Shown: positions 41,319-53,648 of the stretch, one piece after another
Layout of the letters: the number at the start of each line of letters is the position of its first letter
How positions within the stretch are numbered: the first letter of the stretch is position 1
Source of the DNA: Euleptes europaea
Lineage: Eukaryota > Chordata > Lepidosauria > Squamata > Sphaerodactylidae
Reading direction: 5' to 3'
NCBI RefSeq assembly: GCF_029931775.1
Contig: NC_079322.1
Coordinates: 79,731,326-79,795,325 of the forward strand
DNA: 64,000 nucleotides
Made by a program: the position numbers and the translations under genes
The notes under the pieces: model-generated
What the model was told of the DNA's origin: nothing
The model's database searches: none
The model's input: the letters and a program-made list of their open reading frames with translations, nothing else

Positions 41319-42121
41319 CCGGACCCGTCTGTCCAGTGTAAACAGTGGAAGGGCACTGCTGGCACGTGGCGGCATCTGTCAAATCGGATGAGCCCAGGAT
41401 GGTGCAGCTGAGGTTCTCGGGGCCCATCACAGTTCCACCAGCGGGTCTACGAGGGCGGCCTCGGCACGGAGGTCTGCGGCAGAGTTTACCCCCCCCCCCG
41501 GGGTTTGTGCCTCCGTCGGATGAGGGGCCGTTTTAGGCGAGGGGGCTGCCTGTCAGCAGTCCCATTTGTTCTGATCCCTCCAAAGAGAGGAATTATCCTG
41601 TTTTTGGGGGGTTACGATACCTGCCTCGCAAAGGAGGCAGATCAGACAAGGCTGACGGGTACCCAGAGCTGTGCCGTCAAGTCGCTTCTGACTCATGGCC
41701 ACCCTCTGAGTCTTTGGCAGCCTTGCTCAGGTCTGGCCGTGAGGGCCGTGGCTTCCTTTCTTGAGTCAATCCATCACTTGTTGGGTCTTCCTCTTTTCCT
41801 GCTGCCCCAGAGCTAGGCTGCTCCAAGGCAGACCCAGAGGCGGCAACAACAGAGCCCCACTGGCTGCCCTCTGCAGCCCCCCAAGCTTAAACCACTCCAG
41901 CGCATCGCCACTGATGTCTCCTGGAGCAGCGTTGGGGGCAGAGGCCTGGCCTCTCTCTTGCACGCACAGGGTTCTCCTGCGTGTGCTTCCTGCCAGCCTC
42001 CGCCCAGCTCCTCTCTGTGTCCCGGGTGTGTCTCATGCCAGGTACTTTTCACCCAGTTTGGCTTGGGATGAGGAGCCGCCCAGCCTGACCCAGAGCAGAG
42101 GCAGCTCCTTTTCATCCCTGC
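41319..42121. other. Intergenic, nothing recognised
   Basis: Contains GTGCCGTCAAGTCGCTTCTG near 41671, part of a repeat common in reptile DNA by memory, but I cannot assign a family. No gene seen. Confidence 0.4.
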
Positions 42122-42615
42122 TGTGTGACAGCTCTATATACAAACATCCCTCTGGAAGAGGTCAGACTTATAATAGAAGATAGACTGCGGTCTAGACCCA
42201 ACACCACCTACCCATTTTCTTATGGGATTACTTGATATCATCTTGGAGAACAATTTCTTTAGATATAGGGAAACCTTTTATCTACAAATAAGAGGAGTGG
42301 CTATGGGACGGCGTGTCCCCTCCATTGCAAATATCTTTATGATTCATTTTGAAAGCAGGCATGTTTACACATCTGACCTGTTTTCCAACCACGTCAATCT
42401 ATATCGACGTTACATAGATGATTTATACATGCTAATTAACACCAGAGAAACCATCGGACTACTTAACACTTGGCTTAACACCAGGAACGAGCGATACTAA
42501 CATAATTCCCTTCCTAGAGATATACATATACAGATCCTCAAACAACACTCTGGCGGTACGTCCGTACAAGAAACCCACGGACCGAGGGGTAGGCTTACAC
42601 TTTAAATCATTTAAA
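42122..42615 (+). mobile_element. Penelope-like element reverse transcriptase fragment
   Basis: VTALYTNIPLEE near 42125 is the Penelope-like motif 3 (D-V-x-S-L-Y-T-x-I-P). FYLQIRGVAMG near 42272 and the catalytic RRYIDDLYML near 42405 follow in order. A final piece with YKKPTDRG near 42565 fits the C-terminal part. The frame shifts between the pieces and there is no GIY-YIG domain in sight, so this is a dead fragment. Confidence 0.85.
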
Positions 42616-42699
42616 TCCTAATTATTCTGAGCCCACGTGCTGTTAATTATCTCAGTCTTCACTTGTTTCAGCACAGGTAACTTTTTAACTTAAGTAAAC

Positions 42700-42888
42700 C
42701 TCCGGGTGGGGCCAAGAGATCTCCCAGAATAACAACTGATCTCCAGACGACAGGCATCCATTCCTCTGGAGAAAATGGATGTTTTGGGGGTGGGCTTTAT
42801 GGCATTATACCGCACGGAGGTCCTTCCCCAGGTTCCACCTCCAAATCTCCAGGAATTTCCCAACCCAGAGTTGGCAACTGTATGGCTT
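42700..42888 (+). repeat. MITE-like repeat (GTTGCCAACCT family)
   Basis: CTCCGGGTGGGGCCAAGAGA, AACTGATCTCCAGACGACAG and CCCAACCCAGAGTTGGCAAC align with the 41096 copy; the right inverted end is the better preserved one. Confidence 0.7.
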
Positions 42889-43429
42889 GAGCCCGGGCAC
42901 TTTGTTTTTAGCTGGTAGGTGGGGGCGTGTGGAGGTACTAGCCCTCTTGCCGTGGGGAGGAAAGGGGGGCTGGCTCTGCTAGCATGGACTCTGGGAAAAC
43001 AAGGTAAAGTAGGGAAACTTGTCTATTCCAGAATAAATGTCAGGAGCCAGAGGTGATACACGGTTGCAGACAACAGAGGAGAGGTTACAGAGGCAGGCCA
43101 GTTAGAAAGACTGTCAGTTTGGGCTGGGAGGGCCTCCTGGCAGCTGGCAGCCGTTGGTCTGGCATGCGTGACCTCAACCGGTGAGGGAGGAAGGGTGCGT
43201 GTCGGAGCAGGCCCTGGGCATCCTCCACCCCTGGAATCCCAGCCGTTGCTTCCTGCACACAAGAGGCCTGGCAACGAAACCTGTGAACTCTCGCTCCACT
43301 GGAAGTAAAGAATTGCATCAGAAGGGAGGCATGGTGCTTTGCCTGGGACGGCTGAGCTCAGATTGTGTGTTCACACATGCAACAAGTCTTCTTCTTCTAT
43401 CAGATGTAACTCCTATGTACCTGCTGACT

Positions 43430-43860
43430 GGCTCATTTGCACTTAAGTTGATTATCTCATATTTAGTTATGAACCATTCAGTTATCTAGATATGATACAT
43501 GATTATAATAGATGAGATTTAGAGAAAGATAAGACATTTTTCTATAAAAATGCACTCCTGTGACAAGCAAATTAGGTTTCTCTGGCTGGAAGTCAGAAGA
43601 AGAATAAGTGAGATCTTAGGTGAGATAACTTGGGCTTTTTGATAATCCCCAAAAAAGCAGTGACAGCTAGCTGAAACCCGATTTGCTTTTAAAAACTATT
43701 ACTTGCTATAATATGATCAAACAATCCTATTAACTGTGATAATTTTAGCATTTATCTTCACGGTAATTGTAGGGTTAATTGTTTCATGTCTGTATTTTTT
43801 CTGTCTTGCTCAATAAAAAGAATACTTTCTTATCTCAATAATAATAAAAAAAAATCTGCC
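43430..43860 (+). repeat. LTR-like/Penelope-terminal repeat, second copy
   Basis: Related to 130-500: TTATCTAGATATGATACATGATTAT-type start, GGGCTTTTTGATAATCCC, GCTGAAACCCGATTTGC, ending CAATAAAAAGAATACTTTC and an A-rich end. It lies about 0.8 kb after the Penelope-like reverse transcriptase, in the same orientation. It may be the 3' end of that element. Confidence 0.55.
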
Positions 43861-44124
43861 CCCGTGAGCTTTCATGCGCCCATCGCCTGGTTCAAGCTGA
43901 GCTCGCAGAGGCTGCATGTGCCAGACAGCCACAGCTGGTCCGGCTCATGAAATGTTAATGTGACTCATAAAATGATGCAAAATAACACAATAGGATCCAA
44001 CCCACAGCAAACTGTACCCAGTAGGGCAGCCCACAGTCCCCCATAATTTATCCAAGTAACTTGGTGGGTGAAACCTTTTGTCTGCGTAGAAAAGCCCTCT
44101 TGAATCATTCAGTTTGTAGAGAGC

Positions 44125-44589
44125 TGTCAGGCCTCAGCAACACGTTGCATTTCTTGCAAAGGAACTTCAGACGTTGCAGCGAGTTACAAGTTTATTTCAG
44201 AAAGTCAGCGAGTTCAGCAGGTCATAGAGACTTAAGGCTAGAATACAGACATGGGGAAATATCGGTACATATATAGGGTAAATACAACGGGGTTGATTAG
44301 GTTTTAGAAACAAAGAAACAATACAGAAGTTAACTACCGGTAAAGACTTAAGACAACGCATATAGGAAATAAACGCGTGCGTTAACTGGCTGATCTTCCC
44401 AGGCTCCCGGCATTGTCTTGCGGGACCCGGTATCAGATCAGCGATTACTCGGGCGGGTCTCCATTGAGGTGCAGATCTTGGGCAGGAGACCGGGTGCAAA
44501 CGGGGAGGAATGGAGTACACAAAAAACTCCATTTTGTCCGTGGGGGGAACCATCTTCTTATCCGGGGCCGGCAGAGAGCCTATCTGACA
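44125..44589 (-). mobile_element. Solo LTR of an endogenous retrovirus-like element, reverse orientation
   Basis: The 465-base block begins TGTCAG and ends CTGACA and is flanked by a 5-base direct repeat AGAGC (44120-44124 and 44590-44594). A TTTATT near 44190 on + is an AATAAA on the - strand, about 70 bases from the LTR end, which gives the orientation. No internal region is present. The terminal hexamers equal those of the LTR at 9117-9545, so the two may share a superfamily although the bodies differ. Confidence 0.7.
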
Positions 44590-44594
44590 AGAGC

Positions 44595-45261
44595 TAGGAG
44601 ACGGGGAGCCTTCCTGACCTCTTCAGGCTGGCCATTTCACAAGGTGGGGGCCACAACAGAGAAGGCAGGTGTGCGGGCTTTGTGTAACCCTGTGCCGTTT
44701 GCTCTTTCACGTGTTATTTTATTTCCCTGAAGGTTTCGCATTTAGGCCACTGTGAACAACCGATCAGGGACAGGTAGTCGGGTGGCTCCAGTATTCCCCT
44801 CCCCAAGTGCCTCCCCCCCCTCGGTCAGCCCGGCCAGCAGCAGAAGAGAGAGCGAGAGCGAGAGAGCACGCAGGCCTGGGGCTGGAGGACATTCACTGCT
44901 CATGTCTCTGCAGGTGCAGGCTAGAGAGGTGAGGCAGCAGGAGGATGAGCCAGGGAAGAAGAGCTGGGACTCTCCGCAGCGGACACCCTGGGAACTCTTG
45001 CTGGTCTCTGACGGAAGAGCATCTGGGGAAGAAGGGAGAGCTTTGGCCTCGCCATCTCCCTGGGCTTCCTGAGCACCTCTCGCCAGGGCCGGGCTTTGTT
45101 CAGAGCACCCTTGCTGAAGGGCACCCGCCCGTCCCAGCCTCTGCAGAGAGCAAGGAGGATGCGGTGATGATACTGCCGGCTGCCAAACGGCTGGGTTTGC
45201 CAGAAGTGCTGGCTAGCTTGGAAGCGGCCAGGTCGGGGAGGTTTCCTCTCCACCGCAATGT
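44595..45261. other. Intergenic, nothing recognised
   Basis: A GAGAGCGAGAGCGAGAGAG purine tract lies near 44848. No supported gene. Confidence 0.4.
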
Positions 45262-45945
45262 CATAGAATCATAGAGTTGGAAGGGACCACCAGGGTCATC
45301 AAGTCCAACCCCCTGCACAATGCCTGTTCCACTGAGGAACCGCTCTGGCTGTTAGAAAATTCTTCCTAATGTCTAGACGGAAACTCTTTTGATTTAATTT
45401 CAACCCGTTGGTTCTGGTCCGACCTTCTTGGGCAACAGAAAACAACTCGGCACCCTCCTCTCTGTGACAGCCCTTCAAGTACTTGAAGATGGTTATCCTC
45501 CTCTTCCGGCTAAACATACCCAGCTCCTTCAACCTTTCCTCCTAGGACTTGGTCTCCAGACCCCTCCCTATCCTTTTTGCCCTTCTCTGGACCCGTTCCA
45601 GCTTGTCTATTGTGTTGCCCAAAACTGTGGTGCCCCAAAGTGAACACAGTAGTCTAGTTGAGGTCTAGCCAGAGCAGAGTTAAGCGATACCATCACTGCG
45701 TGTGGTCATCTGGACGCGATGCTTCTGTCGATGCAGCCCAAGACTGCGTTTGCCTTTTTAGCGACCGCATCCCACTGCTGACTCACGTTCCGTGTTTGGG
45801 CCCCTAAGACCCCGAGATCCTTTTCACACGCACGACTGCTCCGACAAGTCTCCCCCATCCTATCATGATGCTTCCCCCCCCCTACCGAAATGCAGAACTT
45901 TGCCTTTGTCTTTGTCGAGGTGCCTTTTATTAGTCCCAGCCCCTT
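45262..45945 (-). mobile_element. CR1 LINE 3' region, reverse orientation
   Basis: ATAGAATCATAGAGTTGGAA at the left is the CR1 3' end. The body continues through GCTAAACATACCCAGCTCCT, CTTCTCTGGACCCGTTCCAG, GGTGCCCCAAAGTGAACACA and GATGCAGCCCAAGACTGCGT, the CR1 coding end. It stops at the edge of the next CpG island. Confidence 0.88.
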
Positions 45946-45949
45946 TCTG

Positions 45950-47200
45950 CAGCCGGCCCTGCCCGGGTCACGGAGGAGAGGGGTCTGCTGAGCCCGGGGG
46001 GGGGGCGGCTTTGGGGGCGCCCCGAGGCCCGCCGCCCGTGCGCAGCGTTGGGGGCCCCCGAGCCTGGCCCCGCACGCGTGGACAGGGCCGGCGAGGGGGG
46101 CGGAGGGCCCTGGGCCGCCCCCTGGGGGTCCGGCGGCGGGGCGGGGCTTGCCCGGGGCGGGGCCGCCGTGCACGTGGCGGGGGCGGCGGGGACGCGCGGC
46201 GCCGTCACGCCTGCGCGCCCGCAGGAGCAGCGCCTTGCCCCTCGGCCGGAGGCCCCCGGGGGCGCGCCCGGCGCTTCTGCGCTGCCCAGGGGTGAGTGGG
46301 GCGGGGGCGCGCGGGCCGGGCGGGGCGGGGCGGGGCGGGGGCTCCGCGCGTTCCTCCGCCGGGCGGGGCGGGGCGCTCTGCGTGTGCTCAGAAGCACTGT
46401 GGCCCCCGCAGCTCCGGCCTCCGCCCGCCCGCTGGCCCTCGGTCCTGCTCCGACGGGCTCCGCGGGCTGGGGGGGGGCGGCGGAGGGGGGGCGCCGCGCA
46501 CTGGGGCGCCGCAGCCCGACCCGCCCTCCCGCCTCTTCGGACGCGGAGGCAGCAGCCGGCCGGGGAGGGGAGGGGCGGGGAGGGGAGGGGGCGGCTGGCC
46601 AGATCGTCCCCTCCCCCGGGCAGGCGGGTGTGGGGGCCAGCCCAGGGGGCGCTGGGGCGGGGGGGGGGAGGCGGGCCCTTCAGGCGCCCCCCACCCCGTA
46701 GCTCCTGCGAGGCGCAAAGGCCGAGGGGCCCGGGGAGACCCCGGAGGGTCTTCCGCGGGGCGTCCCCTCCACACCCACCCCCCCGCTGACGCTCCCGGCT
46801 GCATCTCCAGGCGGGAGTCTGGGGGGGGGGCGGGAGCGACCCCGGTCGGGCAGCACAGGACACGGGGGGGGGAGGATCGCCCCTGCCCGCCCGCCTGCCC
46901 GCCTGGGCCCCCCGAGAGAAGAGGGGCGGGGGGGGGGGCGGCCTTGCCCCCTCCCTCCCTCCCTCCCTCCCTCCCTCCCTGCGGAGGCGACCGCCCGGGG
47001 CCGCGTTGCCCGCTGGAGGCGGCCGGGCTGCGGGGGGGGCGGACAGGTGTTTCGCGACGGGGCCCCCCGCCCAGGGCCGCCCCCCCCCTCGCTCGCTCGC
47101 TCTCCCCCCCCCCGGAGGGGACCCCGGCGGAACCGCCGCCCGGGCCCCGGGGCCCCTCTCTCCCCAGCCCCGCGGCTCCCTGGGCTGCCATCATATCCCG
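45950..47200 (+). promoter_or_regulatory. CpG island, probable first exon of the next gene (SLC4A2 by synteny)
   Basis: Very dense CpG and GC boxes (repeated GGGGCGGGGC near 46320). A good donor, CCCAGGG|GTGAGTGGG, ends a possible first exon at 46291, and GTCACGCCTGCGCGC upstream suggests an initiation region. In mammals the gene after CDK5 in this direction is SLC4A2 (anion exchanger 2). No SLC4A2 protein sequence is seen in the window, so the gene name is inference only. Confidence 0.5.
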
Positions 47201-48647
47201 CGGAAAACCCTGTCCCCCCCCCACTTACTTCTGGGGCCTCCCCCCCCCATGGGACATTTGGGGGAACAGTGAACAATAACCCTGTGGGGCATTTTCTCTT
47301 CTGGAACCAGTGAACGGCTTTTTAAGACCAGGTTTTTCTCTCTGGAAATGAGTCGCGTGGAAAAGTTGGAGGGCCTTTTCCGTTTTTCCCTATGAAACAG
47401 GGGGAATTTTTGGGGACCCGCTTTTCTCCCCTTTGGAATGAGTGACATGAAAGACCAGGTTTTATACAAAATACATACAACAAAGTTATTCTGCCACGTT
47501 AGATCATGACGGTAGTTATGCATACCGTAGACGATAGTTTTCTAGTTTTTTAAAAGTATAAATGTTTGAATTAATTAATACATTATATTGTGTTCAACGA
47601 TAATACGTTATTAAAGAGTTCAGTGTATTCGATGGTAAAGTTTAACTTACTGTCCAAATATGTTGTTACTTGTGACTGTCTGAGACGATTGATTCTTCCC
47701 CCTGCGTGTGCCACAGTTGCTCCGGGTACAGCCATTTACAACTGGGCGTCCTTATTTATTATTCTGCCCAGTGTGGACCCAAAGCTGCTTCCATCGTTCT
47801 CTCCTCCTCCTCCGCTTAATGTGGCATTCCCTCCCCCCCACACCATGGTACTTTGGCCCTTTTTAGGTGGGGATGTTTAGCACCAGCCCCTCATAACTGC
47901 AGCCCCTAAGCGTCAGCTCCCTTAGCTGGTGCAGAAGCCCCGTCCTGCTCCCGTTCCCTGCCGGGAGGGGGGCTGAGGCCTGCCTGCGTTGCCGTCTCTG
48001 GGCAGGGCTGGTGGCCGGCCCTTCTGGCCGAGGTGGCTTCTTGGCTTTGAGTCTCAGGAAGGACTGCTGGTCCCCACACCCGGCAGGAGGATGGTCTTGG
48101 AGGTTTTGTGGGGAAGGATTTTCCTCAGGGCTCCTTTCTTGATCCTGTGGCCGGATTTGGCCCTTGGGGGTTCTGCTCTTTTCCTCAACTGAGGCTTTGG
48201 CGATCTGAAAGGGGTTTGGGGGTGGGGGATTGACCTGGTCCAGCCCTCTCAGCCAAGGCCGGATAAAGTGTCCTTAAAGCCTGTAAACCCCCAAAGACCT
48301 CCCCCCCCCGCGACCCCAGAGTGTGTCATAGTCCATCTTTTTCCTACTTTTGAATCGATCTGGTGGCCATTCCAAAAAAAAACACCCCATGATTCCAGTG
48401 AATCTGCTTACAAGCTTGGATTGGACCACAGTTCTGATTACCACTAGACTGGTGTAGTGCACTGTATGTGGGACTGCCCTTGAAGACTGTTCAGCAGTTG
48501 CGGAATGCAGTGGTGAAGATGCTGACGGTGACTTAAAGCAAAGTGGGTGGCCAGTGGAGGGGGGGGCTTTTCTTGGGGGGGGGCCTACTGGTCCCTTTGG
48601 CTGCCCACCCTGATCCTGACCTTGACTGTCAGGGGGTTGGTTTAAAT
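47201..48647. other. Presumed first intron, mostly unassigned
   Basis: Repeated motifs (GGAATGAGT, CAGTGAAC, GACCAGGTTTT) near 47270-47465 hint at an old internal duplication. The piece at 48395-48510, with CACTAGACTGGTGTAGTGCA, resembles a degraded reptile interspersed repeat. No exon supported. Confidence 0.35.
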
Positions 48648-51054
48648 CGATGGTTCCCAAAGTAGGCGGTACCTGCCTCCAGGGAATGGTGGGATTACCT
48701 AAGGGGACACTATCAGCAATGGGGTGGCAGGAGGTGGGCCCCTTCGACCATGTTGGTCACTTATTTAGGATTGACCAGGCCATGGCACCAAGCTGCCAAA
48801 AGGCACTCAAGTTTCTGCCTCCGCACAGTGGTGAAATCTGGTGGAAACTTGTAGTAAATCCGCCACCTGAGCTCTGGTCAGACCAGTGTGCCGTGTTTTG
48901 AGATGCTGTCGTCCACCGCATGTGCTTTTTTGTCTCCTTGTCATTTTTCAGGTTTTTGCTGGCGAGTCCTTAATGTCATCGGGTTGAGTGTGGCCTTTAT
49001 TTTCCATTGTTCTCGATTACTGAACCTCTTGATTACGGAGCGTGCTTCTTAGCTGTACGAGTGTTATTTTTGTCTTTGCTCGCCCAATATCGGTACTTCT
49101 AGGCTATCCAATCGCTGTTCCTTCGACCAGTGTCATGAACAGGCAGCACGCAGTCAGGAAAAGCAAACCAGGCAGGGGGGCTCGACACATAAGCTGTGCT
49201 TATAACCCCCGTTTTTCTAGGTTGTATATGTATATATATATATGGGTTTGGCCCGCTACTGGAGTTTGGGAGTGGGAGGTATTTTGTCCCTGAGAAGGAG
49301 GGTTCTGAGGGGAAAGAGAGGGTTCTGGGGGGTGGAGGAGAAGGAGGCAGAAGCCACCCGGGGCAGAGATCAGGTGACCTGAGAAGGAGCCCCCAGAGAT
49401 CTGCAGCAACGCAAAAAGGCTGAAGAGCAGCAGCTACCACCACCACCACCACCGCAGAGAGCCATGACGTGGCTGAAAATGCAGAAGATGTACCATGCAG
49501 CATATGAAGGACAGCAGGTTTTGCATTACAGCTGGATGAGTCAACTTTGACAGGCAATCAATCTTTGCTTCTTGCTTACATGCACTTTAATAAAAGACGA
49601 ACGTTTGGCTCAGAAGTTGTTGTGTGCAAGGCAACTAAGAAGAGATACCAAAGGAGTGTGAGTGTCGATATTTCGTATTGTTGAGCAGTTCTTCAAAGGC
49701 AAGGAAATTCCTCTTACTGACATACTTGCTTGTGCAACTGACAGAGCAGCATCCGTGGGTGGGTCGCTTACTTGGAAAAAGCAGTGCCGAGTGTGTTTAC
49801 CATTCACTGCATCATTCATCACCAACATCTGGTTGCGAAAACCTCCGTGATCGCCTGCACAAGTCATGACACACTGTCACCATTGCATTGAATAGAATTA
49901 AACCCCGGGCACTCCTAATAATTGGCTATTTCAGCATTTTGAACATTTATTGCTTCATACTGAATGGTTTTGGCATACTGGAGGACAACTGTGTGAGAGG
50001 CTTTTGACCTTTTTGACACTTGTGGAGTTTTTTGAAGACTCAGATGCTTTGCTCGGGGATGAACTCAAAGAGCTCAGGTGTGACATTGCTTATTTATCAG
50101 AACTATTTGCAAAGTTCAGTGAAATAAATGTACAGTTGCAAGGAAATGAGGTCAATCTTGTTAAGACCAAATCGGTCGTCCCAACATTTATTTCAAAGTT
50201 ATTCAAACGCAATATATGCCGTTGCAAGCTATACCAAATTCCAAGCTTGTCTGAACTAGAAGAGAAAGGTGGGATCCAAGATCATGACCCAGAGTTTTTC
50301 TATGATCACTTGGATATGCTGCATGAAGGACGCGTCTGAGCCATTTAAGGAACTTCCTTTGATGGGAATTCTAAATTGGGTGATAAATCCATTTACAGGT
50401 ACTGAGGAAGTTGGGATAGTGGAGGAAGAACTAATTGAGCTACAAAATGACGTTGAGTTGAAGCCAAAGTTTAAGAAATCCCACCAAGAGTTTTGGTTAC
50501 AGAAGAAAATTTCTGCCACAGACACGGTGGTTAAGCAGCAGCTTGTTGCTTGTCCAGCATCATATTTGGCCGGATGTGGTTTTCGTGTGGTTATTCAACT
50601 TCTCTCCAAGCAAAAAAAAAATTAAAAAAAAATTTAACGTGGTGTTTTAAGACTCCTGTTAAGTGACTTAAAATTGGACATTGGGAAACTAGTATCACTT
50701 CATCAAGCCCATCCGTTGCATAAAGAATTTACTAAACAGTGAAGTTATTAGTAAATGCGGTATCTAAGATTCTTGCTAAATGAATATCAGACTTTGAAAA
50801 GCTGGTATCACCGGATGTAGTTCATTAATTCTGTTAAATAGATTAAGCAAAAAAGTTTTTTTAAAAAGTTTTAATTGGATTTGGGATAAATGTGAAATTA
50901 ATTGTTACTGTTTTGAATTTGATTGTTATTAACTTCCTAGTGGGTTGTGCAAACCGCTATTCTGAATAATGCTTTTTGTAGGGTAGGGGGGGGGCTGGGG
51001 ATGAGTTTATAGAACCAAGGGGTTGGTGTCCCCCCAAAGTTTGAGAACTGCCTG
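48648..51054 (+). mobile_element. hAT DNA transposon with decayed transposase (ZBED5/SCAND3-like)
   Basis: Flanked by an 8-base target duplication, GTTTAAAT (48640-48647) and GTTTAAAC (51055-51062). The ends are CGATGGTTCCCAAAG on the left and the complement of CAGGCAGTTCTCAAAC on the right, typical hAT termini. Inside, 49610-50740 encodes transposase pieces in order: KEIPLTDILACATDRAASVG, FTIHCIIHHQHLVAK, HTEWFWHTGGQLCERL, DIAYLSELFAKFSEINVQLQ, and the C-terminal dimerisation part with YLAGCGFRVVIQLLSKQK and LLLSDLKLDIGKLVSLHQAH. The frame is broken several times, so it is inactive. Confidence 0.88.
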
Positions 51055-51062
51055 GTTTAAAC

Positions 51063-52799
51063 CCTCTGCTCCCAGGCAGTTCCTTGGCTGGGCTGTCCGG
51101 CTTCAGCAGGTTTCTCTTTAGCTTCCCCTCCACCCCCTGCTAGAATTCAGGCTCTGGTACTTCCGGCCTTAGTGTTGTTTTCCTCCATGATGGATGTTGG
51201 AGCCTGCGTGGCTGCCTGCAGCCCCACGAGCAAAGCGGCTGATGGGCAGTCTAGAAATCTCCCAGCAGGACCCGAGGAAGAGCGCTTCACAGAGAAGCAC
51301 GGCAGGTCCTTCCCACACAGCCTCTGCCTTTTCCCAGGCATCCCTCCCTCCCTCTTCTGCTGAATTGTCTTGATTCTCCCAAGTGAGACTCATTCTTGGG
51401 CTAAAAAGTCTTTGCTCTCAGGTGTGGTTTCTCCCTGAGTTGCACCCATGTGCTCATGGCAGTGGGCAGAGTGATGCTTGCGCCCCGGGTCAGTGTGCGC
51501 ATGCCTGTGCCGCTAGATCTGTAGTGGTCTCTCTTTCCCAAGTGCAGGACGCCACCGGCCACTGCTGTCAGGAAACACTGAGTGAATCTGTGCTAACCAT
51601 TTATGAAGTTTGGAAACGGCACAGCTCCCCCGGCATTGCGCAACTGCATGCTGCACAAGCTGTACAAACATCTGGGGCAAAATTCAAATTGGCATCCAGA
51701 TTTTTCTAGTGGCGGGGAATGGCAGAATGGCGTCCCCAGGGAGAGAGTCTTTCACACATGCCTCAAACACCCATCCGGGCCTCTTCCACTCTTGAAGGGG
51801 CCATCTTCCTCCAGGGGAGTCAGGAGATCCTTCTTCGTGTTTCACTGACAGCCTGCCTCTTCTCCCCCCAACCCACCCACCAGAGCTGCTTCTTCCTCAG
51901 CCTAGCGGGATCATTCCTGCTGCCAAGATGTTTCCCCGCTGCCTGACATTGAGGGCACAACCCCAGGCGGAACACGATCCGGTCCGGGAGGTGCACAGTC
52001 AGCTTTCTGGGCAGGGTCCCGGTCAGCAGGATTGGGTTGCCGGTCGTTTTTCTTGACTGCTTTCCAGGGTTCCTCTGTCGGTCGGCATTTTCTCTGTATC
52101 CTCTCTTTGTTTATCCTCTGTAACATCCTTTTTTATTATTAAGGGAGAGTTTCAGAACCTGCAGTTTACAATATTTTGCCGTGTGCGGTTCCAAAAACCC
52201 TTGGCGCCTCGGCTGCAGGACAGGAGGGGGCAGGCAGGCGGTGTGCTTTACTTGTGCTGGGCTGGGGGGGCCCTCTGTCCTCTCCCTGGGTCCGCCAGCT
52301 CCTGCCTCCCTTGATGGTGCTCAATATTTGAGCCGTAGACCCTCTGGGCTGGCTCCTGCCCCTCCTCCCTGGAGTGGGTGGGAGAGGGGGGGGTCTGTGG
52401 CGGTGCAGAATGAAGGGTCTCCTGTGCATGCTCTTTGGTGGGGTCTTCTGGGACTGGAGATCCAGTTCCCCGGCTGGATTCTGGTAAGCCTTGGATCGGG
52501 GAGAAGCTGCTCGTGATTCTCTGCTGCCCCCCTGGATCCTTGAATGGCCTCTCTGGATTTCCCTCCATGGCCATGACTATTAGAATAGAAAGCAAGCAGT
52601 TTTTAACTGGAGGATCGTAGCAGAAAATTAAAGATTAGTTGGGCCTGATGAAGAGATAAAGGGAGCAAATGTTGACCAGTTCTGAATCTTTAGAAAGATA
52701 GCCAGAGGAGGAGAAGTGGAAGAAAAGATGCCCTCTTTTACCAGGGAAGGAGAAGGGGAAGTGTAGCCTGCTAGTTCTTCTGAATTCCTTGCTTTTCTT
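51063..52799. other. Presumed intron, nothing recognised
   Basis: Open frames on both strands lack family features. No splice pair stands out. Confidence 0.35.
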
Positions 52800-52963
52800 T
52801 TTTAAAAGTCACACTCCAGCCCCTTTTATTGTGAAGATATAAGGGAAAAGGCATTTCTCTGTGACAAAAAGTGCTAGAGTTCTTAAAAACAAAAGCTGGG
52901 AATGCAGAGGAACTAGTAGATAGAGTATTATAACACTATAATGATGTGTCAATTGCCAGTTTG
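52800..52963. repeat. MITE-like repeat, second copy of the 18153-18394 element
   Basis: Its reverse complement shares TTCCCAGCTTT, a CCTTTTCCCTTATATCT core and an AACTGGCAATTGA terminus with the copy at 18153. Only the end at about 52963 is clear; the other end is not resolved. Confidence 0.55.
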
Positions 52964-53648
52964 GAGTGGGGATAAAACATGCCTACAAAAAATGTGGGTT
53001 TTCCATCCATGCAGCCTCCTAAGGCACTTTGACTGCGGTCTTTCCAAAAAGATTGTATCAAAACCAAGTTTGGGAAAGACGCTAACAAAGTAGGGGGGAA
53101 CCATGGAAAGCGAATGATATGAGGGTGGTGGTGTGTGGGTGCTCCTAGAAACCCCACGTTGGTTTGGATGCCATCCTGGAGCCAGAACTCCTTGTGTCGG
53201 AGCAGTCGGCCTGAGAACCTCCCTTCTGTGGTCCGTTCGACACCAACTGCATTTCCATCCTTGGAGACTGACAGCTCAGCTGCACTGGGGAGGAGAGGAT
53301 TGGTGCATGTGTGTCTTTGTGTGTGTGGGGGGGTGCTGGTTGTAGGCCCCGCCATGGCTGTGATGGTGTGGACTTCTCCCCAGCAGGGTTCTGTTTCTGT
53401 CCCTTCTTGGGGGAGAAAGACCCTGGCCCGGAAGGCTGGTGTTGATCCCTGGGGAGGGTGGGTTCCGGCAGCCAGCTGGGGGTGGGCCTTGGGATCCCAT
53501 CTGCTGGTCCAGCCCCTCTCTTCTTCCCTGGAAGGGGGCAGGTTCCTCCTTGAGGCCCATTCCATGGTGGGGGGGCATAGGGTGGCCCTGGGCGGCCTCT
53601 GAAGCATGGTTAGAATGAACCTTCCCCCCAACTTCTCTTTCCCCGCAG

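Noticed and set aside
42222-42500. 92-residue frame as a host gene
   Set aside because: RRYIDDLYML and RGVAMG are Penelope-like reverse-transcriptase motifs.
46296-47279. 327-residue open frame in the CpG island
   Set aside because: Extreme G/C content keeps several frames open on both strands; the translation is low-complexity Gly/Pro/Arg.
49950-50625. Domesticated ZBED-type gene
   Set aside because: The frame is broken in several places and the copy still has hAT ends and a target duplication, so it reads as a dead transposon.
52645-52690. CTGATGA followed by CTGA as a snoRNA
   Set aside because: Too short, no flanking stem and no recognisable guide.
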